Under the pieces are notes generated by a model. The model had not been told where the DNA came from. It was given only the letters and a program-made list of their open reading frames with translations, and ran no database searches. Below, piece after piece: positions 10,164 to 16,832 of a DNA stretch of 64,000 nucleotides. The first letter of the stretch is position 1. Every line of letters starts with the position of its first letter. The stretch is from Bryobacteraceae bacterium (GTDB lineage: Bacteria; Acidobacteriota; Terriglobia; Bryobacterales; Bryobacteraceae). The position numbers and the translations under genes are program-made. The DNA lies in assembly GCA_025055455.1 (NCBI GenBank), contig JANWXD010000011.1, positions 38,799 to 102,798 of the forward strand, in the 5' to 3' direction.

Positions 10164-10745
10164 ATGACCCTTCGCGTCGGCGTGCTGGCCTTGCAAGGCG
10201 ATTTCGACGCGCATTGCCGCGCGGTCGAACGGGCGGGCGCCGCAGCCCGGCTCGTGCGCACGGCGGCGGAACTCGACGCCGTGGACGGCCTCATCCTCCC
10301 GGGCGGGGAAAGCACCACCATGTTGACGCTCCTCCGCGAGGAGCGGTTGTTCGAGCCGCTGCGGGAGTTCGGTCGACGCCGCCCGATCTTCGGCACCTGC
10401 GCAGGCGCCATCCTGTTGGCCCGGGAGGTCTCGCACCCCCAGCAGGAAAGCCTGGAGCTCATGGACATTGCCGTCGAGCGGAACGCTTACGGACGCCAGC
10501 TGAACAGCCACGTGGCCCGTATCCAGCCGGAAGAGGAATTCCTGCGTCGGACGGGGGGCGGGGAACTGGAAACGGTCTTCATCCGCGCACCGGTGATCCG
10601 TCGCGCGGGAGAGGCGGTGAAAGTTTTGGCGCGCTACCGGGGCGATCCTGTCCTGGTCGAGCAGGGATTGCATCTGGCAGCGACGTTCCACCCAGAGCTG
10701 ACCGAGGACAATCGGGTCCACCGGCTGTTTCTGGCCAAACTGTGA
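10164..10745 (+). CDS. pdxT: Pyridoxal 5'-phosphate synthase, glutaminase subunit
   Basis: The 193-residue class-I glutamine amidotransferase supplies ammonia to PdxS. Visible catalytic parts are GGES (residues 47-50), the nucleophile Cys79 in FGTCAGAI, and the His176/Glu178 pair in FHPELTED. Length and motif spacing match PdxT. It follows pdxS by 25 nt and precedes the phosphatase-like gene by 7 nt, all on the plus strand, so the four genes from the regulator onward probably form one transcript. Confidence 0.97.
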   Translation: MTLRVGVLALQGDFDAHCRAVERAGAAARLVRTAAELDAVDGLILPGGESTTMLTLLREERLFEPLREFGRRRPIFGTCAGAILLAREVSHPQQESLELMDIAVERNAYGRQLNSHVARIQPEEEFLRRTGGGELETVFIRAPVIRRAGEAVKVLARYRGDPVLVEQGLHLAATFHPELTEDNRVHRLFLAKL

Positions 10746-10752
10746 GCGATCT

Positions 10753-11142
10753 ATGCGCGTGCTGTTCGTCTGCTTCGGCAATTCCTGCCGCAGCCAGATG
10801 GCCGAAGGGTACGCCAAGGCCCTGGGAAGCGGGGTCTGGGAGGCGGAAAGCGCCGGGCTCTATCCCGCAAAGGCGGTTGCGCCGCTGACGCGCGCGGTCA
10901 TGGCCGAGAAGGGGGTCTCGCTCGAGGGGCACTATCCCAAGGGCCTCGAGGACGTACGCACGGAAGACTACGACCTGATCGTGAACATGAGTGGGTTCCC
11001 ACTCCCGGAACCGATCCGGACCCAGGTTGTGGTCTGGGAGATTCCGGATCCCATCGGCGGGAGCGTGGAAGATTACCGGCGAACCCGCGACGAGATCGAA
11101 CAGCGAGTGAAGGCCTTGCTGGACGCCGTTGCACTGCGTTGA
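10753..11142 (+). CDS. Low-molecular-weight protein tyrosine phosphatase / arsenate reductase-like protein
   Basis: The 129-residue protein has the LMW-PTP phosphate-binding loop CFGNSCRS at residues 7-14 (C-X5-R, nucleophile Cys7, Arg13) close to the N-terminus, and the general-acid DP pair at residues 99-100 (VWEIPDPIGGSVEDY). The segment YDLIVNMSGF resembles thioredoxin-type ArsC proteins, so either dephosphorylation or arsenate reduction is possible. It lacks an obvious ArsR partner. Its position 7 nt after pdxT suggests cotranscription with the vitamin B6 genes, with no obvious functional reason. tRNA-Leu follows about 50 nt downstream. Confidence 0.83.
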   Translation: MRVLFVCFGNSCRSQMAEGYAKALGSGVWEAESAGLYPAKAVAPLTRAVMAEKGVSLEGHYPKGLEDVRTEDYDLIVNMSGFPLPEPIRTQVVVWEIPDPIGGSVEDYRRTRDEIEQRVKALLDAVALR

Positions 11143-11192
11143 CAGCACTGTCCTGGCTCGAGCAAAATAAGAAGCGGTAAGTCCTTCCTCGT

Positions 11193-11279
11193 GCGGACGT
11201 GGCGGAATTGGCAGACGCGCTAGATTCAGGTTCTAGTGGGCGCAAGCCCGTGGAGGTTCAACTCCTCTCGTCCGCACCA
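11193..11279 (+). tRNA. tRNA-Leu (anticodon CAG)
   Basis: An 87-nt class-II tRNA. The acceptor stem GCGGACG pairs with CGTCCGC, followed by discriminator A and an encoded CCA end. The anticodon arm is CTAGA-TTCAGGT-TCTAG, giving anticodon CAG (reads CUG leucine codons). The T arm is GAGGTTCAACTCCTC, and a long variable arm (TGGGCGCAAGCCCG) is present, as expected for leucine tRNA. It reads CUG, expected to be a major leucine codon in this GC-rich genome. Confidence 0.97.
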
Positions 11280-11288
11280 CTCGAGGAT

Positions 11289-11318
11289 CAGTGAGTCGCC
11301 GGGGCCTGAGACTCACTG
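11289..11318. terminator. Hairpin between tRNA-Leu and the convergent enolase-superfamily gene
   Basis: CAGTGAGTC pairs perfectly with GACTCACTG across a 12-nt loop, 9 nt after the tRNA 3' end and overlapping the last codons of the convergent gene. There is no T tract on either side, so it is a possible bidirectional stop or tRNA 3' processing element rather than a textbook intrinsic terminator. Confidence 0.45.
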
Positions 11319-12659
11319 CTTAATGATCGTGCCGTCGCGCCGTCGGATTTCGCCCCAGCCGCCGTTCAACCGCTTGCGCTCCTCCGTTTCGAAGCTGCCG
11401 AAGGGGTATTTGGCTGCAGCCTTCTCATCCACCTCGATACCCCAGCCCGGGGCTTCGTTGGCGTAGAGGTAGCCGTTCTTCATGACCGGGCAGCCGCGGA
11501 ACACTTCCTGCGTCCGCTCGTTGAAGGGCGTGTACTCCTGGATGCCAAAATTCCAGCAGGCCAGATCGAGCGCGATGTTGCAGGCGTGGCCGACGGGAGA
11601 CACATCCTGAGGCCCGTGCCAGGCGGTCTTGACGCCGAAGATTTCCGCAAACGCCGCCACCTTGCGCGCTGGCGTGAGGCCTCCCATCTGCGAGATGTGC
11701 ATGCGGATGTAATCGATCAGCCGCTCGGCAATCAGCGGTGTCCATTCGTGCGGGCTGTTGAACAGCTCGCCCATGGCGATCGGCGTGGAGCACTGTTGCC
11801 GGATGATGCGGTACCAAGCCAGGTCCTCGGGCGAGAGCGGATCCTCGAAGAAGAAGAGGCGGAAGCGCTCGACGTCCTTGCAAAATTGAATCGCCTGAGT
11901 GGGCGAGACGCGCTCGTGCACGTCGTGCAGGATTTCGATTTCCTCGCCGAGCTGCTTGCGGGCTTCCTCCAGAAGCCGGAGCGTGCGGCGAATGTAGACC
12001 GCCGGCTCGAAGACCGGACCGTCATGCAGGGCTTCGACCTTGCCTTTGCCCCGCGCCGCGCCGTAGCCCGCCATGCCCGGCACGCCCACTTGCAGTCGCA
12101 CGTGGCGGAAGCCGCGCTCGATCCAGCGCCGGGCGTTGTCCAGGACTTCGGGAATTTCGGCGCCGCTCGCGTGAGCGTAGCAATCGGCCGCCTCCCGGCA
12201 CTTGCCGCCGAGCAGCTGGTAGACGGGCATGCCGGCCTGCCGCCCTTTGATGTCCCACAGCGCCATGTCCACGCCGCTGATGGCGCTGTTCAACACCGGC
12301 CCGTTGCGCCAGTAGGAGCTGTTGTAGCAGGCCTGCCAGATGTCCTCGATGCGGTCGGCCGGCTTACCCAACAGAAATGGCTTCAAGTACCTCTCGACGG
12401 CTGCGCCCACCAGCTCGGCGCGCTGCGTGAAGGTCCCGCAGCCGTAGCCGTAGAGCCCGTCTTGGTCGGTGATCACCTTGACGACGGTGAGGCGCAGGCC
12501 GGCCGGCGCCGTGTTGATCACTTGAATGTCGCGGATCTTCGGCGAGGGCAGGCCGCGTACGGCTCGTTCCACTCGTTCCTGGGCGGCGAGCTCGCGGGGC
12601 GTGGCCAGCACGGCGACCGCCCCGGTCGCACTGCGTCGCAACAATTCCCGTCGGCTCAT
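11313..12659 (-). CDS. Enolase-superfamily sugar acid dehydratase, mannonate dehydratase/RspA-like, Tat-exported
   Basis: The 448-residue protein carries a twin-arginine signal (SRRELLRRSATGAVAVLATPRELAAQ), then the capping and barrel domains of the mandelate racemase/muconate lactonizing enzyme group. Features of the ManD/RspA branch include HDVHERVSPTQAIQF, FFFEDPLSPEDLAWY, MGELFNSPHEW, RMHISQMGGLTPARK, WHGPQDVSPVGH and the C-terminal NEAPGWGIEVDEKAA. It would dehydrate an acid sugar, but the substrate is uncertain, and periplasmic location is unusual for the family. Its ATG overlaps the ccmD stop (ATGA), so it is translated as the last gene of the cytochrome c maturation operon. No functional link is evident. 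Confidence 0.85.
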   Translation of the reverse strand: MSRRELLRRSATGAVAVLATPRELAAQERVERAVRGLPSPKIRDIQVINTAPAGLRLTVVKVITDQDGLYGYGCGTFTQRAELVGAAVERYLKPFLLGKPADRIEDIWQACYNSSYWRNGPVLNSAISGVDMALWDIKGRQAGMPVYQLLGGKCREAADCYAHASGAEIPEVLDNARRWIERGFRHVRLQVGVPGMAGYGAARGKGKVEALHDGPVFEPAVYIRRTLRLLEEARKQLGEEIEILHDVHERVSPTQAIQFCKDVERFRLFFFEDPLSPEDLAWYRIIRQQCSTPIAMGELFNSPHEWTPLIAERLIDYIRMHISQMGGLTPARKVAAFAEIFGVKTAWHGPQDVSPVGHACNIALDLACWNFGIQEYTPFNERTQEVFRGCPVMKNGYLYANEAPGWGIEVDEKAAAKYPFGSFETEERKRLNGGWGEIRRRDGTIIKQ

Positions 12660-12814
12660 GGCGTTTCCTCCTGATGCTCCAGCATACGCCGGAGCTGCTC
12701 GAGTTGTCGTTTCAGCACTTTCTCGCGCCGGACCAGGGAGATCACATAACCGGCCAGGATCAACCAGGCGGCCGCAAAGCCGTAAAACATAAACATGAAG
12801 TTTCGCTCGTCCAT
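12656..12814 (-). CDS. ccmD: Haem exporter protein CcmD-like small membrane protein
   Basis: This 52-residue protein has a single hydrophobic helix (FMFMFYGFAAAWLILAGYVI, residues 6-25), then a positively charged cytoplasmic tail (SLVRREKVLKRQLEQLRRML). That is the exact CcmD plan: a Tyr-containing N-terminal helix followed by a basic coiled tail. CcmD helps release holo-CcmE from CcmABC. It follows ccmC on the same strand after a 108-nt gap, and its stop overlaps the start of the enolase-superfamily gene. Too short for many gene callers, so likely to be missed. Confidence 0.82.
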   Translation of the reverse strand: MDERNFMFMFYGFAAAWLILAGYVISLVRREKVLKRQLEQLRRMLEHQEETP

Positions 12815-12922
12815 GGAATTCCCTTCCGAATATTTCCGGGATCGCCTACGAACTCTCTGAAAAAACCGACGGCACGGTGCTGCGCGAACTTGCGGATTGC
12901 CTAGCCTGTCACCGAAATTGGG

Positions 12923-13591
12923 TCAGCGAAATTGGCGGAGGGCCTCCACGGCCCGCTGGGTCTCCTCCAGCCGCATGCGCAACAGCGTCAGCACGGCGCC
13001 CAGCAGGAGCACCGGGACCCAGTTCAAGAACAGCATCTGGTACATGGCCGGATCCATCGAGCCGCCGCCCCAGACGACGGGGCCCGGGTGCTGGGTCCGC
13101 CACCACTTGATGGAAAACCACACGATGGGCACGTCCACGAACGCGAAGATCGAGAAGACCGCAGCGAACCGGGCGCGCAGGGTGGGATCCTCCACAGCGC
13201 GGCGAAGCATGAGGTAGCCGGCATACAGCAGCCAGCAAACCAACATGGACGTCAGCCGCGCGTCCCAGGTCCACCAAATCCCCCAGATGATGCGGGCCCA
13301 GATCATTCCCGTGACCAGATTGACCGCCCCGAAGGCCAGGCCTACCTCGGTGGCCGAAACCGCCACCGCGTCATACCGCAGGTTTTTCCGGAGCAGGTAC
13401 AGCACGCTGGCCACCAAGGCCACGAAGAAACAGACGAACGCGGTCCAGGCCGCGGGCACGTGAAAAAAGATGATGCGGTAGATGGCGCCCTGTGCCGCTT
13501 CGTCCGGCAGCTCGAGCAGCATGACGTAGAGGTTGCGGACAAGCAACAGGCCCGCCAGCCCGGCCAGCCCCACCAAGATCTTCTCGCGCAT
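12923..13591 (-). CDS. ccmC: Haem handling protein CcmC (cytochrome c maturation)
   Basis: The 222-residue membrane protein has six predicted helices and the tryptophan-rich WWD haem-binding motif WGIWWTWDARLT around residues 110-121, with the conserved flanking His in FHVPAAW. CcmC presents haem to CcmE at the periplasmic face. It begins 2 nt after the ccmB stop on the same strand, in the expected ccmABC order. Confidence 0.93.
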   Translation of the reverse strand: MREKILVGLAGLAGLLLVRNLYVMLLELPDEAAQGAIYRIIFFHVPAAWTAFVCFFVALVASVLYLLRKNLRYDAVAVSATEVGLAFGAVNLVTGMIWARIIWGIWWTWDARLTSMLVCWLLYAGYLMLRRAVEDPTLRARFAAVFSIFAFVDVPIVWFSIKWWRTQHPGPVVWGGGSMDPAMYQMLFLNWVPVLLLGAVLTLLRMRLEETQRAVEALRQFR

Positions 13592-13593
13592 CG

Positions 13594-14274
13594 TCAGCCC
13601 ACCAAGACCGTTTCCACCAGCGCCAGAGAGAGCGCTGTGAAGATGATGTCAAATCCGGCGAGCAGCTTCAACCAGTCGTAGAGTTCCGGGCCCAGGGGTT
13701 GGCCCACCACCAGCGGCGTCATCAACTGCATCGCCGCCATCAGGCCGGGCACCAGCAGCGGGTACACCAGCGTCGGCAGCATGAGTTCGCGCAACCGTAA
13801 GTTCACCGTCAGGGCGCTGAAGATCGTTCCGATGACCGTCAGCGCCCACGTGCCCAATACCAGCACCAGCATCAGCGGCCAGAACTGCGCCGTCCAGCGG
13901 ACGTTGTAAAAAACGCCGAAGACGGGCAGTGCGACCAACTCGACGGCGGTCAGCAAGAGGAAGCTCGCCAGGGCCTTGCCCAGGTACAGGGCGGCGGGCG
14001 CGACGGGAGACGCAACCAGGGCGTCCAGGCAGTCGTTGGGCAGCTCCCGGGCGAAGCTTCGGTTCAGGATCAGAGCGCCGGCGAAGGCAAAGACCAGCCA
14101 CAGGAGGCCACCGGCGATCTCGCGCGTCTGCTCGGCCGTGGGCTCGAAAGCGAAGCTGAACAGCAGCAGGATCACGAGGGCGAAGGCGAGCGAGGCGTTC
14201 CAAGCCTCCTTGGTCCGCATCTCGGCGCGGAGATCCTTAGCGGCGATGGCGAGCGCCTGGCGCACGAAGCGCAT
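13594..14274 (-). CDS. ccmB: Haem exporter membrane subunit CcmB
   Basis: The 226-residue protein is strongly hydrophobic with about six helices and family features such as AKDLRAEMRTKE near the N-terminus, LNRSFARELPNDCLDALVASP, and LRLRELMLPTLVYPLLVPGLMAA. CcmB is the permease part of the CcmABCD complex that uses ATP to release haem-loaded CcmE. Its ATG overlaps the ccmA stop in a TGATG arrangement, indicating translational coupling. Confidence 0.93.
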   Translation of the reverse strand: MRFVRQALAIAAKDLRAEMRTKEAWNASLAFALVILLLFSFAFEPTAEQTREIAGGLLWLVFAFAGALILNRSFARELPNDCLDALVASPVAPAALYLGKALASFLLLTAVELVALPVFGVFYNVRWTAQFWPLMLVLVLGTWALTVIGTIFSALTVNLRLRELMLPTLVYPLLVPGLMAAMQLMTPLVVGQPLGPELYDWLKLLAGFDIIFTALSLALVETVLVG

Positions 14275-14972
14275 CAAGATTCTCCGTAGTGACGATAGAG
14301 CCAGGCCGGATCGGCGGCCATCTCGGGGGTGCGCTCGCCGAAATACGCTGTGCGGCCGCGCACCAGCAGCAGCGCGTGCGTGGCCAGTTCCAACGCCTCC
14401 CGCAACTGGTGCGTGGACAGAACGATCGTGGCGCCCCGGGTGCGAGCCTCTGCCAGGAGGGCCTGCAGGATGGCGATGGCCCGGTCGTCGAGAGCCGTGA
14501 AGGGCTCGTCCAGCAGCAGCACGGAGGGCTCGTGGAGGAAGACGCGGGCTAGGGCCAGCCGCTGCCGCATGCCGCGGGAAAATTCCCGTGCCAGCCCGTC
14601 TTTGACAGCTTCGAGGCCGGTGCGCTGCAGCCACGCCAGCGCCGTGCCAGCCGGATCGACGGCGCCGTACAGGCTCGCAAAGAGGCGGAGGTTCTCGAAC
14701 GCCGACAGCTCGTCGTAGAGGCCGATGCCATGGCCGAGCACGCCAATGCGCCGCCGCGTCGTTTCGTGGCGGGCGTCCGTTCCGAGGATCCGCACACGGC
14801 CGCGCGCCGGTCGCGAAAGCCCCGCCAGAATGCGCAGCAGCGTGGTCTTGCCCGCGCCGTTGCGGCCGAGCAGCGCCAAACACGCGCCGGGTGGCAACTC
14901 GAAGCTGACCTGCCGCAGGGCTGGAAAATCCCCGAAGAATTTCCAGACGCCCTCGCAGCTAAGCGCCGTCAT
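14274..14972 (-). CDS. ccmA: Haem exporter ATP-binding subunit CcmA
   Basis: The 232-residue ABC ATPase has Walker A LLGRNGAGKTTLL (about residues 33-45), signature FSRGMRQRLALAR, Walker B VLLLDEPFTALD and the switch His in LSTHQL. A short N-terminal MTALSCEGVWKFFGDFPALR matches CcmA. It powers release of holo-CcmE with CcmB/C/D on the cytoplasmic side of the membrane. The ATG was chosen because it overlaps the stop of the preceding gene (ATGA); longer in-frame extensions run into that gene. Confidence 0.93.
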   Translation of the reverse strand: MTALSCEGVWKFFGDFPALRQVSFELPPGACLALLGRNGAGKTTLLRILAGLSRPARGRVRILGTDARHETTRRRIGVLGHGIGLYDELSAFENLRLFASLYGAVDPAGTALAWLQRTGLEAVKDGLAREFSRGMRQRLALARVFLHEPSVLLLDEPFTALDDRAIAILQALLAEARTRGATIVLSTHQLREALELATHALLLVRGRTAYFGERTPEMAADPAWLYRHYGES

Positions 14973-15961
14973 CCGCGTCGGGCGCCCTGGCGCGGCGGGG
15001 GCGAAGCAGCGGCCGCCGTGCTCCGCCGGTAGAGAAGCACAAAACCGGCCATCAACGCGCCCAGGGCCAAGCCCACGATCCACGGGGCCCGATCGTAGAT
15101 CCGGGGGAGAATCTGCTGGATGCCCGGGCCGGAATCTTCGCTATCGTCGGCCGCGGCGCGCAAGGCGCCGCGGCCCTCCACGCGGACGGCGTACTCGCTT
15201 CCTTGGATGGAGTAGATCGCGGCCTGGGTCCGCGGTTCCCGCCCCACCAGTTCGATGCCGTTACCGGAAAGCGTGACGCCGGCAGGGGTCACCAAGCGGA
15301 CCGTGCCGTTGTGGAGGACCTTCCCGCGAAACTCGCCCCCCTCGGAGAGGGGTACGGTGTAGGTGACGTCGAAGCGGGTCTCCCCCGGTTTGATGGGGAA
15401 GTCCACTTTGTACACATTGGGCCGGCCCGCCGGTGCGGCGGCGCGCTCGATCGGCATACCCGCCGGTGCGGTGGCCATGACACGGGCTTTGACGCCGGTC
15501 GGAAGCCACAGACGCAGCGTGCCTCGGTCGGGATCGTTGTAGGACAACTTGCCGTGGTTTTCGAAGATCAGAGTCTCGGTGACGGCTACGCGCCCCTCGG
15601 CGGGCTCGAGCAGCACCATGTGCTGCGTCACCTTCGCCGCCCCGGGATTCGCAGAAGAGTGGTAGACCTCCAGCTGAAGTCCGGTGGTCGGCGCGCCGGG
15701 AGGAAGCATGTGGTTGTAAGTGACCCCGTCGAAGGCGGTTTGGATCAGATGGGGACCCTGGGGAGTTTGCTCGATGCGGAAGCGGCCTCCGGCTTCGGAC
15801 TTGACGCTCTCGACGGCTTCCATTCCCGCGTCGCCGAGTTTGTACAGGGTGACCGTGGCGCCCGGTTGGGGCTTGCCCGTAGTGCGGTTGATGACGATTC
15901 CCTCGACCGCGCCCGAAGCCACGCCGGCGGCAACCAACAAAGCTGCGAGGGCGACTCTCAT
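14969..15961 (-). CDS. Secreted/membrane protein with CarbopepD-like domain, inside the ccm operon
   Basis: The 330-residue protein starts MRVALAALLVAAGVASGAVEG, a signal peptide. A carboxypeptidase-regulatory-like beta domain follows (GIVINRTTGKPQPGATVTLYK...GGRFRIEQTPQGPHLIQT), then a long beta-rich region. A C-terminal transmembrane helix (APWIVGLALGALMAGFVLLY) ends in a short basic tail. It is not a canonical ccm gene, but it is coupled on both sides by ATGA overlaps, to the zinc-ribbon gene before it and to ccmA after it. That argues for a real role linked to cytochrome maturation or haem handling on the periplasmic side. No enzymatic motif is visible. Confidence 0.78.
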   Translation of the reverse strand: MRVALAALLVAAGVASGAVEGIVINRTTGKPQPGATVTLYKLGDAGMEAVESVKSEAGGRFRIEQTPQGPHLIQTAFDGVTYNHMLPPGAPTTGLQLEVYHSSANPGAAKVTQHMVLLEPAEGRVAVTETLIFENHGKLSYNDPDRGTLRLWLPTGVKARVMATAPAGMPIERAAAPAGRPNVYKVDFPIKPGETRFDVTYTVPLSEGGEFRGKVLHNGTVRLVTPAGVTLSGNGIELVGREPRTQAAIYSIQGSEYAVRVEGRGALRAAADDSEDSGPGIQQILPRIYDRAPWIVGLALGALMAGFVLLYRRSTAAAASPPPRQGARRG

Positions 15962-16365
15962 GCCGAGGCTCCGTTCATCGCGGTGCCGCATTCGCCGCAG
16001 AATTTCATCGGCCGGTCGAACCGGGCGCCGCACTTTGGGCAGACGCTCTGCGCGGCCGGTCGAGCTGGTGCCGAGGCGGAGGCGGCTTTGGGCTTCGCCG
16101 CCGTCGGCTGGAGCCGCTCGATTTCGGCCAGCACGGCCGCCAACTCGCGCTGCAAGTCCAGTTTGGTCTGCTGGTAGTCGGCATCCGAAAGCTTTCCCGT
16201 GCGGTATTCGAATTGGAGGTCCCGCAGGTTCTCGTAAATGGCGGCCTTGCGTTCTTCCAAATGCTGCGTGGGCGAGGGCGGTTCCGCTTCCGGCAGATCC
16301 TGCGGGCGAACGGCCAGGGCATAGAGAATGACGCCTGCGGTCAGCAGTAAGGCGGCGGTCAACAT
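15958..16365 (-). CDS. Membrane-anchored coiled-coil zinc-ribbon protein, CcmI-position gene
   Basis: The 135-residue protein has one N-terminal membrane helix (MLTAALLLTAGVILYALAV), then a helical stretch (HLEERKAAIYENLRDLQFEYRTGKLSDADYQQTKLDL) and a C-terminal double-CxxC zinc ribbon (CPKCGARFDRPMKFCGECG). The helical part, FEYRTGKLSDADYQ, strongly recalls the N-terminal segment of CcmI. It sits directly after ccmH, where ccmI is often found, but lacks the TPR domain. Start at 16365 overlaps the ccmH stop (TGATG). Probable role: assembly factor for the haem lyase, partly replacing CcmI; the zinc ribbon would face the cytoplasm or periplasm depending on topology. Confidence 0.75.
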   Translation of the reverse strand: MLTAALLLTAGVILYALAVRPQDLPEAEPPSPTQHLEERKAAIYENLRDLQFEYRTGKLSDADYQQTKLDLQRELAAVLAEIERLQPTAAKPKAASASAPARPAAQSVCPKCGARFDRPMKFCGECGTAMNGASA

Positions 16366-16832
16366 CAGTCCAGCCGGGCCAAGTCCTTTTCGATTTCCTC
16401 GCGGTAGCGCAACAGGGTGTCCTCCTGGCCAGCGGCCACGGAGGGAGGCTTGCGGAAGCGTTGGATGAAGTGCCAGACCAGCGCCAGGCCGGCGGCGATG
16501 GCCACGAAAGGCATCGTCCAGGCCAGCAGGTTGAATCCCTCGGCCGGCGGCACCGCCAGGACCTGCTTGCCGTGCTCGGCCACGAACAGGGCGATGATCT
16601 CGCTGTCGGACTTGCCTTGGGCTTGCAAGGCCGCGATCCGCACGCGGGCGGGCTTGGCGAAGTGGCATTCGAGCATCGGGCAGTCGGCGACCGTGTTCTT
16701 GCAGGCGCCGCACAGGCAGGCCAGATGCGCGCCGACCCGGCGCACCGCGTCGCTCTGGAGCTGGGAGGCGGTTTGCGACAACGCCGCCGCCGCCAGTACG
16801 ACGATCAGCGCGCTACTTTTCCACCGCCGCAT
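16365..16832 (-). CDS. ccmH: CcmH-like haem lyase thiol-oxidoreductase with extra cysteines
   Basis: The 155-residue protein has a signal or anchor helix (residues 7-22), a cysteine-rich CcmH-type motif (LACLCGACKN at residues 37-46), a further C51xxxxCH (CPMLECH), and a C-terminal membrane helix (LLAWTMPFVAIAAGLALVW). Canonical CcmH carries LRCxxCQN; here the redox CxxC is Cys41-Cys44, with additional Cys39, Cys51 and Cys56. It reduces apocytochrome CxxCH thiols before haem attachment. I chose ATG 16832, which overlaps the ccmF stop by 20 nt; an alternative start at 16853 overlaps it further. Extra cysteines could bind a metal or haem. Confidence 0.8.
   Translation of the reverse strand: MRRWKSSALIVVLAAAALSQTASQLQSDAVRRVGAHLACLCGACKNTVADCPMLECHFAKPARVRIAALQAQGKSDSEIIALFVAEHGKQVLAVPPAEGFNLLAWTMPFVAIAAGLALVWHFIQRFRKPPSVAAGQEDTLLRYREEIEKDLARLD

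Noticed and set aside
12815..12922. Terminator between ccmC and ccmD (GC-rich stem then TTTTTT on the minus strand)
   Set aside because: The stem before the T run is weak and ccmD clearly belongs to the operon, so it is unlikely to stop transcription fully.
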